Origin: Siminovitchia sediminis
GTDB taxonomy: Bacteria > Bacillota > Bacilli > Bacillales > Bacillaceae_C
Direction: 5' to 3'
Assembly: GCF_042680885.1 (NCBI RefSeq)
Contig: NZ_JBHUEO010000037.1
Span: 52,236-116,235 of the forward strand
Length of the DNA stretch: 64,000 nucleotides
Both the position numbers and the translations under genes were made by a program. Below, piece after piece: positions 24,690 through 32,742 of this stretch. The notes beneath the pieces were generated by a model that was not told the origin of the DNA, did no database searches, and saw nothing but the letters and a program-made list of their open reading frames with translations. Positions within the stretch are counted from its first letter, which is position 1, and each line of letters begins with the position of its first letter.

Positions 24690-26789
24690 TTTTCCCCCGA
24701 CTGTATTGATCAGATGAAATACCTTGGCAATGGCTCTGGCACGATCCGGGACGTCCAGTTTTCGGAAAATATGAGTCACATGGTTCTTGACGGTATGTTC
24801 ACTGATAAAAAGATCATTTGCGATCTCTCTGTTATTTTTCCCGCGGACCATCAGATCCAATACTTCCTTTTCCCGGACCGAAAGCTTCACAGCTCCATTC
24901 AGCAATTCAGAAGGCCTTCCTTCATCCATCGGCTCTAAAGTCAATTCCCGTTCACTGACTTTCCGCTCCTTTATAAAATTGATTAAGGCCTGTATGGTCT
25001 CTTCCCCCGCATAAGGAGAAGCTTCCAGCTGTTCCACACTTTCCTTTCCGCGTATATAAGTGAATACCGTTGCATAGACTTTCGCATGGATTTCAGCCGC
25101 CGCCCATTCTGTTAGTGACTCACTTTCCATCAGACGATTGCCTTCCTCTATGATATCGGCAGGACCGGCCTGCTGCAGTTTCTCTCTTAAAAAAGCAGGA
25201 GAATAGGGTGATAAGCGGCAGGCAGAACAAAGTTCTTCTAACCGGCCCATCTCCATTTTTAACGCAAATTCCCTTGCCAGACTGGAAGCTTCATCCACTT
25301 CATGATAGAGTTCCTCATCAAATTGCCGAATAGCGAGAAATAGAGTTTCCTCCTGACTCATATTCGTTTCCATATCTACATCTTTATTCATTTTGATGGA
25401 GACGCTGCCAATCGTTGCCAGCGTATGCAGGAAAAGATTCCTTTTTTCGGTAGCCATTCCTGCAACCGAAAGTATACCCAGTAATTCATCCTTATGATAC
25501 AGCGGATACTCCTGGGCCTGCTGGCCGGCAACTGAAACAACCGTTTTCTTTTGAATGGCATGTCTTCGATCCTCTTGCAAAAAATAGCGGTTTTTGAGGT
25601 CAGCAATATAGCTGTCTAAGACATCCTCCTCTATCCCCCTGGAGATCATCTTCAGCTTTTTTGTATCCTTTTTGATAACAACACAGGAAAAGGATCCTTT
25701 CATCAGTGTCAGACTCATATCCAGCAAGATATATAGGGTTCTCTTTAAATCTTCTGTTTTCGTCATCAAACGGCCTATTTCATTTAATGCCGAGAGCTGG
25801 CCCATAAGATTTTTGTTTTCTTCTGCCAAATCTTCCTTCTGAAGCTTTTTCTCCAATAAGCCTGCAGCCATTTTCACTCTATCCAAAGATTCGATGTCCA
25901 ACTGGCCTTCCGTCCGGCTTCCTCCGAAAAAAAGCGTAACTGATCCATTCATACGCCTAATCGGAAAGCAAAAAATAGATTTTGGTACCAATTCACAGGA
26001 GCTGAAAAATAAAGAGCGTGGGTCTTCATCAGCATCTTCCCAATAGTCCGATTCCTGAGTGAGGAGCACTTTGCCAAGATACCCTTCCCCAATGGAAACA
26101 GAAGTTCCTGTTAATCCTTCGATCCCTTCTCCTGCAACATGTGTTACTATATGGGTATCTTCCCCTTGCTCTTCCACCAAACCATAAAAGTCCATTGTTG
26201 TTCCTATTAATTGACCGCTCACCAATTGATCGAGCATTTCATTGCTAGTTACTTCCAGTAATGCGCACAGATCCGTCTCATAATCCAACTTCGAAATTTT
26301 TTCACTCATTCTTTTATCCATGAACAAAGACAGCAAATCGCCGATCTTTTGCATCCGTTCCTTCCAAAGATGCTGTTCCTCCAGGGTCACAGCCGGAATG
26401 TCCCCGGCGATTTCAAGCCATTCTGCTTTCTCCCCGCTGTTCAAAAATTTTTTTAACAAAAAAGGGACTGCCTTTTGATCAACAAACAAGCCTGACCATA
26501 GCAGCCCTTTGCGCTTACCCCGAAAAACAATGGGAACAGCGAGCAACAAAAAACCCGGTAGAGCCTCAATAAAGAGCGGTTTTGCTATCATCGAGCTGCC
26601 GCGTATGTTCTCGTGAACCAATTCTATAAATTCTTTGCCTTTCCATTTCTTTAAAAACTGGGATAGGTCCTCCTGACCTGATACATGCAGCAACGAGTGT
26701 CCATGTTCGTCAGTTAAGGTAAAGGACAACCGATGCTTGGTTTTATATGCATCCAACATGTCCTTTACCAGGGTTGAATAATCATTCAT
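24687..26789 (-). CDS. GAF-domain LuxR-type transcriptional regulator
   Basis: A 700-residue regulator. Residues about 1-150 form an uncharacterised sensor-like part, about 165-315 a GAF domain (IGEGYLGKVLLTQESDYW...SIFCFPIRR), and about 335-465 a second GAF-like domain. The C-terminus (636-700) is a LuxR/NarL HTH: LSVREKEVLDLMVRGKNNREIANDLFISEHTVKNH. There is no receiver domain, so the input is probably a ligand or a partner protein. Its ATG overlaps the stop of the small gene upstream. Lying between a KaiC-like ATPase gene and the Tad operon, it is the best candidate to control pilus expression. Confidence 0.82.
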   Translation of the reverse strand: MNDYSTLVKDMLDAYKTKHRLSFTLTDEHGHSLLHVSGQEDLSQFLKKWKGKEFIELVHENIRGSSMIAKPLFIEALPGFLLLAVPIVFRGKRKGLLWSGLFVDQKAVPFLLKKFLNSGEKAEWLEIAGDIPAVTLEEQHLWKERMQKIGDLLSLFMDKRMSEKISKLDYETDLCALLEVTSNEMLDQLVSGQLIGTTMDFYGLVEEQGEDTHIVTHVAGEGIEGLTGTSVSIGEGYLGKVLLTQESDYWEDADEDPRSLFFSSCELVPKSIFCFPIRRMNGSVTLFFGGSRTEGQLDIESLDRVKMAAGLLEKKLQKEDLAEENKNLMGQLSALNEIGRLMTKTEDLKRTLYILLDMSLTLMKGSFSCVVIKKDTKKLKMISRGIEEDVLDSYIADLKNRYFLQEDRRHAIQKKTVVSVAGQQAQEYPLYHKDELLGILSVAGMATEKRNLFLHTLATIGSVSIKMNKDVDMETNMSQEETLFLAIRQFDEELYHEVDEASSLAREFALKMEMGRLEELCSACRLSPYSPAFLREKLQQAGPADIIEEGNRLMESESLTEWAAAEIHAKVYATVFTYIRGKESVEQLEASPYAGEETIQALINFIKERKVSERELTLEPMDEGRPSELLNGAVKLSVREKEVLDLMVRGKNNREIANDLFISEHTVKNHVTHIFRKLDVPDRARAIAKVFHLINTVGGK

Positions 26790-27058
26790 ACTCCCTTCAA
26801 CTCGCTCTCAAGACTGATCTCCTTTGATATCTCCGGTTCTTTATATCTAAACAAACGCTTCACAGGATCATCCTGCACGCTGCCGACCGTCTGAATAATG
26901 CCCATTTCCAGTAATCTCTCTATGACCGGCAGAAGATCTTCCTGTCTCCGGCCAAGCCTTGTTTCCAATCCTATGATACTTTCAATCATATGGGGATTGG
27001 ATTGAAACAGCATCGTGCACTCCATTTCCAGCAGCAAGGAACTTTCCTTTACCATCAT
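26786..27058 (-). CDS. small winged-helix-like protein of unknown function
   Basis: A 90-residue protein, mostly helical in its first 65 residues. The stretch SIIGLETRLGRRQEDLLPVIERLLEMGIIQTVG resembles the recognition half of a winged helix (helix, turn, helix, then a short beta wing), so it may be a small DNA-binding or adaptor protein. I do not recognise a family. The ATG at 27058 has AGGAGG seven bases upstream. It is coupled to the LuxR gene by an ATGA overlap and follows the KaiC-like gene by 16 bases. Confidence 0.65.
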   Translation of the reverse strand: MMVKESSLLLEMECTMLFQSNPHMIESIIGLETRLGRRQEDLLPVIERLLEMGIIQTVGSVQDDPVKRLFRYKEPEISKEISLESELKGV

Positions 27059-27074
27059 GCTCATGCCTCCTTTT

Positions 27075-28487
27075 TTACAATAGTCGTATATATGGATCCT
27101 GACCGATATTTTCAATCACATAAGGGGGTGAAATCCGGCCGTCGGGCGCTTTCACCACCTGCAGGTATTGATAGGAGCCGTCCACCCATGTTTTCAATAC
27201 CCCATTGGATGAGCGGGCAAGAAAGGAAGATACCCGCTCGCCGACTTCCTTAAAGTTACAAAGCACAAGGACTGTCATCCCCATTGAGCGTGCAGCAGCC
27301 ATGTCTTTCACAAAAGACTGGAGCACATAATCCTTCCCTCTTTCAATGAAAATAGTATTCAGGTCGTAATAGATAAACCATTTGTGCTCTTTTCTCCCAA
27401 GCATCAGTGTTTGATAGATTTCTCTGAGACAGGCCTTATACTCTTCATTATCCAGCGACTGCACCTGAAAGACGTTCTGTTCCCATCCAGGTGGAACCTT
27501 CCGGTCATAATGCTCAATGAAGTACAGCTGTTCCTTAATTTTTTCAGTCAATGGGACCTGATGCAGCTTTAACAGGCCAATCAATTCGGCAATCGATTCA
27601 ATGCTTGGCAGCAAATGAAGAACCTTGTAATCTTCCTTGATTCTCTTTGCAAGAATGGCACCAATCATATGCCGGTAATTTGCTTTGCTGTTGGTATCAA
27701 GCATATAGACAGATCCTTGTTCAAGCCCTCCTCCGAGCAGCTCATCAAGTTTCTCAATTCCTGTCTTGATCTTCCCTTCCGGATCACTGGCCTGCTTATC
27801 CAATGCCGCCCGGGCAGAAACAATCAGATGAATCCCCTGCTCTGTAATCCGATATACATGCTCCCCTTCTATGAGCCGGCTGCCCCTCATTTTCAATACT
27901 TCCAGTGTTCTTTTTCGGAACATCTCCATATGCCTGGACAGCTTCAGCTGAATGACCCCATCAAAAATATAATGTTCAAAAGGGATCGTCTCACCGGCTG
28001 TTGCCTGTTGTTCCTGTATGAGCAAAGAAGTCAGCTGAAACTTTCGCAAAATATTCCGAAGGCTGTACAGGACCATACGTTCTTTCTCCTGTCCATGAAG
28101 TTTTAATAGACTGATGCTGTCAACAACTAAACTTTTGCAGTCGATCTCACGGACAAGCTGATCAAAGAGACCGTTTGGTAACTGCATCTGCTCCAGCAGA
28201 ATTTCCGGGGACAGGCAGACAACCCGCAGCTTATTTTCCTTCTCCAGCAAGGAGATATCCCAACCAAAAGCTGACATATCCTTGTAAATCTGTTCCGGAA
28301 ACTCTTCGAACGTGATAAACAGGCCACCCTCTTCACATTGTGCTGCTCCATAATGCAAGAACTGCATGCCCAGCGTTGTTTTACCCGTGCCTGGCGCACC
28401 TTCTACCACTACTGTCGTCCCTTTAGGAATGCCGCCACACAATATTTCATCTAATCCATCGACCCCGGAATGTATAGATCCAGTCAT
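27075..28487 (-). CDS. KaiC-like / RadA-type ATPase with one active and one degenerate domain
   Basis: A 470-residue protein of two RecA/KaiC domains. Domain 1 has GLDEILCGGIPKGTTVVVEG then APGTGKTT (Walker A), the KaiC-type Glu pair FITFEEFPEQ and Walker B SLVVDSISLL. Domain 2 starts GIEKLDELLGGGLEQGSVYML, but the P-loop position reads DTNSKANYRHM and has lost Walker A, so it probably does not hydrolyse ATP. KaiC-like proteins act as ATP-driven switches in signalling; ArlH of the archaellum is one. I chose the ATG at 28487, with AGGTGA upstream, over 28526. Confidence 0.82.
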   Translation of the reverse strand: MTGSIHSGVDGLDEILCGGIPKGTTVVVEGAPGTGKTTLGMQFLHYGAAQCEEGGLFITFEEFPEQIYKDMSAFGWDISLLEKENKLRVVCLSPEILLEQMQLPNGLFDQLVREIDCKSLVVDSISLLKLHGQEKERMVLYSLRNILRKFQLTSLLIQEQQATAGETIPFEHYIFDGVIQLKLSRHMEMFRKRTLEVLKMRGSRLIEGEHVYRITEQGIHLIVSARAALDKQASDPEGKIKTGIEKLDELLGGGLEQGSVYMLDTNSKANYRHMIGAILAKRIKEDYKVLHLLPSIESIAELIGLLKLHQVPLTEKIKEQLYFIEHYDRKVPPGWEQNVFQVQSLDNEEYKACLREIYQTLMLGRKEHKWFIYYDLNTIFIERGKDYVLQSFVKDMAAARSMGMTVLVLCNFKEVGERVSSFLARSSNGVLKTWVDGSYQYLQVVKAPDGRISPPYVIENIGQDPYIRLL

Positions 28488-28725
28488 GCTTTCACCTGCC
28501 CGATTCTTTGATAGGGTCTCGTTCATCTTAATTTATGAAACTATAAAAACAAATCCCCCTGTGTTCTTATTCTTCAAACAGAGAAAAGTCCGTTTATGTA
28601 AACATGAGACCTATATTCCACATACCCTTACCGATAAACCTATAATCTACCAAACACCGATTGATTCCAAAGCCTTAAGCGTTTCTTATGGTTCCGCTCA
28701 AAAAACGATATCAAGCCCCACTATT
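28488..28725. other. intergenic region upstream of the KaiC module
   Basis: About 240 AT-rich bases that must hold the promoter of the KaiC/LuxR operon. I see no strong sigma-A consensus and no copy of the CATTCCT motif that is found before the Tad operon. Confidence 0.4.
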
Positions 28726-28762
28726 AAAAACGGGTTTCTTATCGTGCAAAAAACCCGTTTTT
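28726..28762 (-). terminator. terminator of the cupin gene
   Basis: AAAAACGGGTTT (28726-28737) pairs with AAACCCGTTTTT (28751-28762). It would work in both directions and stands six bases after the cupin stop. Confidence 0.8.
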
Positions 28763-28767
28763 ATATA

Positions 28768-29316
28768 TTATTCTGCAGCCAGGGCATCGGCTTTCGTAAC
28801 ATGCACGGTGCCAAATGGATGATTGGGAGGCGCATAAATGGAATATAGCTTAATCGGTGTATTTCCTGTATTGATCAGGTTATGCCAGGTACCCGCCGGT
28901 ACAATAATCGCATCATTCTCTGAGACATTTCTTTTAAAAGTCAAATGATTTTTCGCTTTTCCCATGCGAACAATGCCTTTGCCCTCTTCAATACGAAGGA
29001 ATTGATCGGTATGAGGATGCATTTCCAAACCAATGTCCTCTTCTACCCCAATACTCATTAAAGTTACTTGAAAATGATTCCCCGTCCATTGCGCTGTACG
29101 GAATGTCTGATTCTGCTCTGCAGCCTTTTCAATATTGACAACGTACGGCCGGTTTCCAAAATCTCTGATTTCTATGTTCTCTTGCCTGGAGGCGTACTGC
29201 ATCGGATAACCGTACATTCTTTGCGGGTCATGCCCATACAGCTGCATGGTTCGCACGTATGGCATTGCACCATAAGGGTTTACATATATACAGGGCATCA
29301 GGTACATGCTGTTCAC
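28768..29316 (-). CDS. cupin-domain protein
   Basis: A 182-residue protein. The N-terminal 45 residues are rich in Tyr, Met and Pro (MYLMPCIYVNPYGAMPYVR, DPQRMYGYPMQYASRQ), a composition seen in spore-coat or surface proteins. A cupin fold follows: motif 1 GLEMHPHTDQFLRIEEGKG with the two His and the Glu that bind metal, and motif 2 VPAGTWHNLINTG. Enzymatic role is unknown. It is a single-gene unit with its own terminator; regulation is not visible. Confidence 0.82.
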   Translation of the reverse strand: MNSMYLMPCIYVNPYGAMPYVRTMQLYGHDPQRMYGYPMQYASRQENIEIRDFGNRPYVVNIEKAAEQNQTFRTAQWTGNHFQVTLMSIGVEEDIGLEMHPHTDQFLRIEEGKGIVRMGKAKNHLTFKRNVSENDAIIVPAGTWHNLINTGNTPIKLYSIYAPPNHPFGTVHVTKADALAAE

Positions 29317-29420
29317 TTCCTTTTCTTCGTTTCACATACATTCTATGAAGCATATGCTAAAATTCCACTAAAAGAAACAAGCAAGGGAAACCGGCAGAAA
29401 CCTGCAATATCATGATATAA

Positions 29421-30180
29421 ATTTGGATCTGGGTCTCGGACTTTGTATCCGGAATTCGCGCTTTGGATCGCGAATTCGCACTTTGGATCCGGATTTCGCG
29501 CTTTGGATCGCGAATTCGAACTTTGAAACCGGATTTCGCGCTTTGGATCGCGAATTCGCGCTTTGAAACCGGAATTCGCGCTTTGAAACCGGATTTCGCG
29601 CTTTGAAACCGGATTTCGCGCTTTGGATCGCGAGTTCGCACTTTGAATCGCGAGTTCGCACTTTGAATCCGGAATTCGCGCTTTGGATCCGGAATTCGCG
29701 CTTTGGATCGCGAGTTCGCACTTTGAATCCGGATTTCGCGCTTTGGATCACGATTTCGCACTTTGAAACCGGATTTCGCGCTTTGGATCGCGATTTCGCA
29801 CTTTGGATCGCGATTTCGCGCTTTGGATCGCGAGTTCGCACTTTGGATCCGGATTTCGCACTTTGAAACCGGATTTCGCGCTTTGAAGCCGGATTTCGCG
29901 CTTTGGATCGCGATTTCGCGCTTTGAATCCGGAATTCGCGCTTTGAATCGCGAGTTCGCACTTTGAATCCGGATTTCGCACTTTGGATCGCGATTTCGCG
30001 CTTTGAAACCGGATTTCGCGCTTTGGATCGCGAGTTCGCACTTTGAATCCGGATTTCGCGCTTTGAATCGCGAGTTCGCACTTTGAAACCGGATTTCGCG
30101 CTTTGAAACCGGATTTAGCACTTTGAATCGCGAGTTCGAACTTTGAATCCGGAGTTCCTACAAAAACCAAATTTCGTACT
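29421..30180. repeat. tandem array of a 20-bp unit, 36 clear copies
   Basis: From 29441 to 30160 an exact 20-base period repeats 36 times without spacers; the flanking units at 29421 and 30161 are decayed. The consensus is CTTTGRAWCSSGRDTTCGCR. The four bases at the centre of the unit are CCGG in 20 copies and CGCG in 15, one copy reads CACG, so dyad symmetry is kept while the bases change. Long frames run through both strands only because the array lacks stops. It lies between the cupin gene and the end of phoR. Confidence 0.95.
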
Positions 30181-30218
30181 TTAATACCGGGTTCACATTC
30201 CGCCATACGGCTTTTACA

Positions 30219-30247
30219 CACAAAAAACCCCGCCCATTCATGAGCGG
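30219..30247 (-). terminator. terminator of the phoPR transcript
   Basis: On the minus strand CTCCGC...GCGGGG with an inner TCAT/ATGG pairing is followed by TTTTTTG. It lies directly after the phoR stop. Confidence 0.7.
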
Positions 30248-30249
30248 AG

Positions 30250-32016
30250 TCATTGCTTCTTTGGCAATATAATTGTAAATATGGTCCCTTCTCCTTCTAC
30301 ACTGTCAACTTCAATTTTTCCTCGGTGGGATTCAACGAGATGCTTAACGATCGCGAGACCGAGTCCGGTGCCCCCCGATTCACGGGACCTCGCCTTATCC
30401 ACCCTGTAAAACCGCTCAAACAGGCGCGGCAAATCTTTTTGTGATATCCCGATACCCGTATCCTCTACGATAATTTTTACCCTGTCCTCCATATCTTTCA
30501 ATCCAACCGAGATGGTTCCTCCTTCAGGAGTATAAGACACTGCGTTGGAAACGAGGTTCAAGATAATTTGCAGAATACGGTCTTTTTCTCCTTCTACCCA
30601 GACCTCGCGGTCTTCAGGTAACATAAGTTGCAAGCTTTTATCCTCTACATCCTTTTTCACTGTGTCAGCGACACGATCCACGACTTCCCTCACATTGACA
30701 TTTTCTATCTCCAGCATGATTTTGTGCTGCTCAATTTTCGAGAGATGGAGGATGTCATTAATCAGACGGTGAAGCCGTTCGCTTTCTTGATGAATAATGG
30801 TTAAAAAATGGTGCAGCGCATCCTCATCATCCATGGCCCCATCCAAAAGTGTTTCTGTAAATCCTTTGACGGAGGTGATAGGCGTTTTTAATTCATGCGA
30901 CACGTTGGCGATAAATTCACTTCTCATTTTTTCCAGCCGGCGGATTTCGGTAATATCATGGAGGACTGCAACAATCCCGGATAATTCTCCCGATTCTCCA
31001 ACATACGGGGCCAGATGAGCATCCAATATCCATTCATCCGGATAGTACAGTTGAATTTCATCTCTAATTTCAATTTGATCATTCAGACATTGCTCAATCA
31101 AGCGGCTCAACCCCGCGTTTTTGACGACTTCCATATACTGCTTTCCTGTATAAGAGGCCGGATCTGATCCAAACATGATCCCGACCGCACGGTTTGCCAA
31201 TAAAATTTCACCGTTTTTATCAACAAGCAGAACGCCGCTGGTCATGTTCCTCAATACCCCTGATAACTGCTGCTCATTCTCCTGGATTCTTTCTACCTGG
31301 CTTTTCAAGCTCGCTGCCAATACATTAATGGAGTGTGCAAGCTTGCCCAATTCCCCTTTGGGCTCCATTTTTACCCGGGCGGAATAATCTTTATCCTTCA
31401 GCTTTTCGGATACCACAATCATCGCTTCCACCGGTCTTGCAATGCCTTTGGATATTCTGATTCCGATCAAAGTTGTTAACAGCATCACAGCGAACAGTAC
31501 GATTGTCAACGTATACCTTAAATGTGTAATGGCTTCGTCAATGCTTTCAAGCGAAAGCGATACGCGGACCACTCCTTCCACGTCATTGTTGATTTTAATC
31601 GGTATAGCTGCATACATCATACTGTATCCCAATGTCTCACTGTATCGTGTCGAAATGCCCGACTCTTCCCCTTCTTCAAGGATTTTTCTGACCTCGGGGC
31701 GCTGAGCGTGATTTTCCATCTCAGCGGGGTGATCTTCTGAGTCAGCGAGGACCGTCCCGTCGTCATCAATCACTGTAATTCGTGTTTCCCCTGATTCGGA
31801 AAGTTCTTCCACAATCTCTTGAAGCGGCTTTCCTTTCTGGAGCCCGTCCAATTCAAGCGACTGCAAAATAAGACGAGCCGTTTGATTTAGCTGATCCTTC
31901 TTTAATTCCAAATATGTATTTTTCATGGTATCAGCCAAGAAGAGACCGGAACCGAGCAAGGCAAAAAAGACAAGCAGCAGAAATGAAAAAGTGATTCGCA
32001 CCCATAGTTTATGCAT
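30250..32016 (-). CDS. phoR: sensor histidine kinase PhoR
   Basis: A 588-residue membrane kinase. Two helices (about 8-28 and 168-187) flank an extracellular PAS-like domain. HAMP (about 190-245) and PAS (about 250-350) domains follow, then HisKA with the phospho-acceptor FIANVSHELKTPITSVKGF and an HATPase with N box LVSNAVSYTPEGG, DTGIGI and GGTGLGLAI. Length and order match PhoR of Bacillus (579 residues). It should sense phosphate limitation and phosphorylate PhoP, whose gene ends three bases upstream. Confidence 0.88.
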   Translation of the reverse strand: MHKLWVRITFSFLLLVFFALLGSGLFLADTMKNTYLELKKDQLNQTARLILQSLELDGLQKGKPLQEIVEELSESGETRITVIDDDGTVLADSEDHPAEMENHAQRPEVRKILEEGEESGISTRYSETLGYSMMYAAIPIKINNDVEGVVRVSLSLESIDEAITHLRYTLTIVLFAVMLLTTLIGIRISKGIARPVEAMIVVSEKLKDKDYSARVKMEPKGELGKLAHSINVLAASLKSQVERIQENEQQLSGVLRNMTSGVLLVDKNGEILLANRAVGIMFGSDPASYTGKQYMEVVKNAGLSRLIEQCLNDQIEIRDEIQLYYPDEWILDAHLAPYVGESGELSGIVAVLHDITEIRRLEKMRSEFIANVSHELKTPITSVKGFTETLLDGAMDDEDALHHFLTIIHQESERLHRLINDILHLSKIEQHKIMLEIENVNVREVVDRVADTVKKDVEDKSLQLMLPEDREVWVEGEKDRILQIILNLVSNAVSYTPEGGTISVGLKDMEDRVKIIVEDTGIGISQKDLPRLFERFYRVDKARSRESGGTGLGLAIVKHLVESHRGKIEVDSVEGEGTIFTIILPKKQ

Positions 32017-32019
32017 TAC

Positions 32020-32727
32020 TTATGGCCTCTCCATTTTATAGCCGAAACCCCTAATCGTTTTAATATAAAGAGGACGCCTTGTATCTTCTTCAATTTTTTC
32101 CCGCAAATTGCTGATATGGACATCAACGATCCGGGAATCCCCGACAAAGTCGTAATTCCAGATAGCATCCAGCAGCTGCGTCCTGCTTAACACTTTTCCT
32201 TCATTGTTTGCCAAATAAAGCAGTAATTCAAATTCCTTCGGTGTAAGCTCAATTTTTTCCCCGTCCAGCAGGGCTTCATATCTTTCAGGATAAATGACCA
32301 GCCTGCCCAGTTCCAATTTCGGCTCGGCATGTTGATCTACCGGCACACTTTGTTCAGCAGATGATTTCGTACGACGTAAAATGGCCCTTACGCGGGCAAC
32401 CACTTCTCTGGGGCTAAAAGGCTTCGTCAAGTAGTCATCGGCCCCCAGTTCGAGGCCGAGGACTTTATCAAATTCATCATCCCTGGCAGTCAGCATTAAA
32501 ATAGGAATATCTACTTTCTCTTGACGAAGAGTTTTGCATATATCCATGCCATCCATACCAGGGAGCATTAAATCCAGTATCATCAGGTCCGGCCGGTCTT
32601 CCATCGCCATTTCCAGGCCCTTTTGTCCATCGGATGCTGTTGACACGCGAAATCCCGATTTCTCCAGGTTATATTTCAGCAATGTTGCAATGGATGGTTC
32701 ATCTTCTACTACAAGTATTTTTTCCAT
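32020..32727 (-). CDS. phoP: OmpR-type response regulator PhoP
   Basis: A 235-residue regulator. The receiver domain has the acidic pair in VVEDEPS, the phospho-acceptor Asp in LMILDLMLPGMDG and the conserved Lys in LTKPFSPRE. The C-terminal winged helix has ELTPKEFELLLYL and VDVHISNLREKIEED, typical of OmpR/PhoB. The start follows GAGGGAGG. It begins only 15 bases after the cadA stop, so it may be partly transcribed from the cadmium/zinc promoter. Its clear target here is the PhoP box before pstS. Confidence 0.88.
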   Translation of the reverse strand: MEKILVVEDEPSIATLLKYNLEKSGFRVSTASDGQKGLEMAMEDRPDLMILDLMLPGMDGMDICKTLRQEKVDIPILMLTARDDEFDKVLGLELGADDYLTKPFSPREVVARVRAILRRTKSSAEQSVPVDQHAEPKLELGRLVIYPERYEALLDGEKIELTPKEFELLLYLANNEGKVLSRTQLLDAIWNYDFVGDSRIVDVHISNLREKIEEDTRRPLYIKTIRGFGYKMERP

Positions 32728-32742
32728 ATTATCAACCCTCCC

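Noticed and set aside
29421..30180. CRISPR array
   Set aside because: The units are strictly contiguous with a 20-base period; there are no unique spacers and no cas genes nearby.
29357..30221. Long repetitive proteins on both strands (for example 254 residues on the minus strand)
   Set aside because: They arise because a 20-base repeat without stop codons is open in several frames at once. There is no ribosome binding site and the frames are equally open on both strands.
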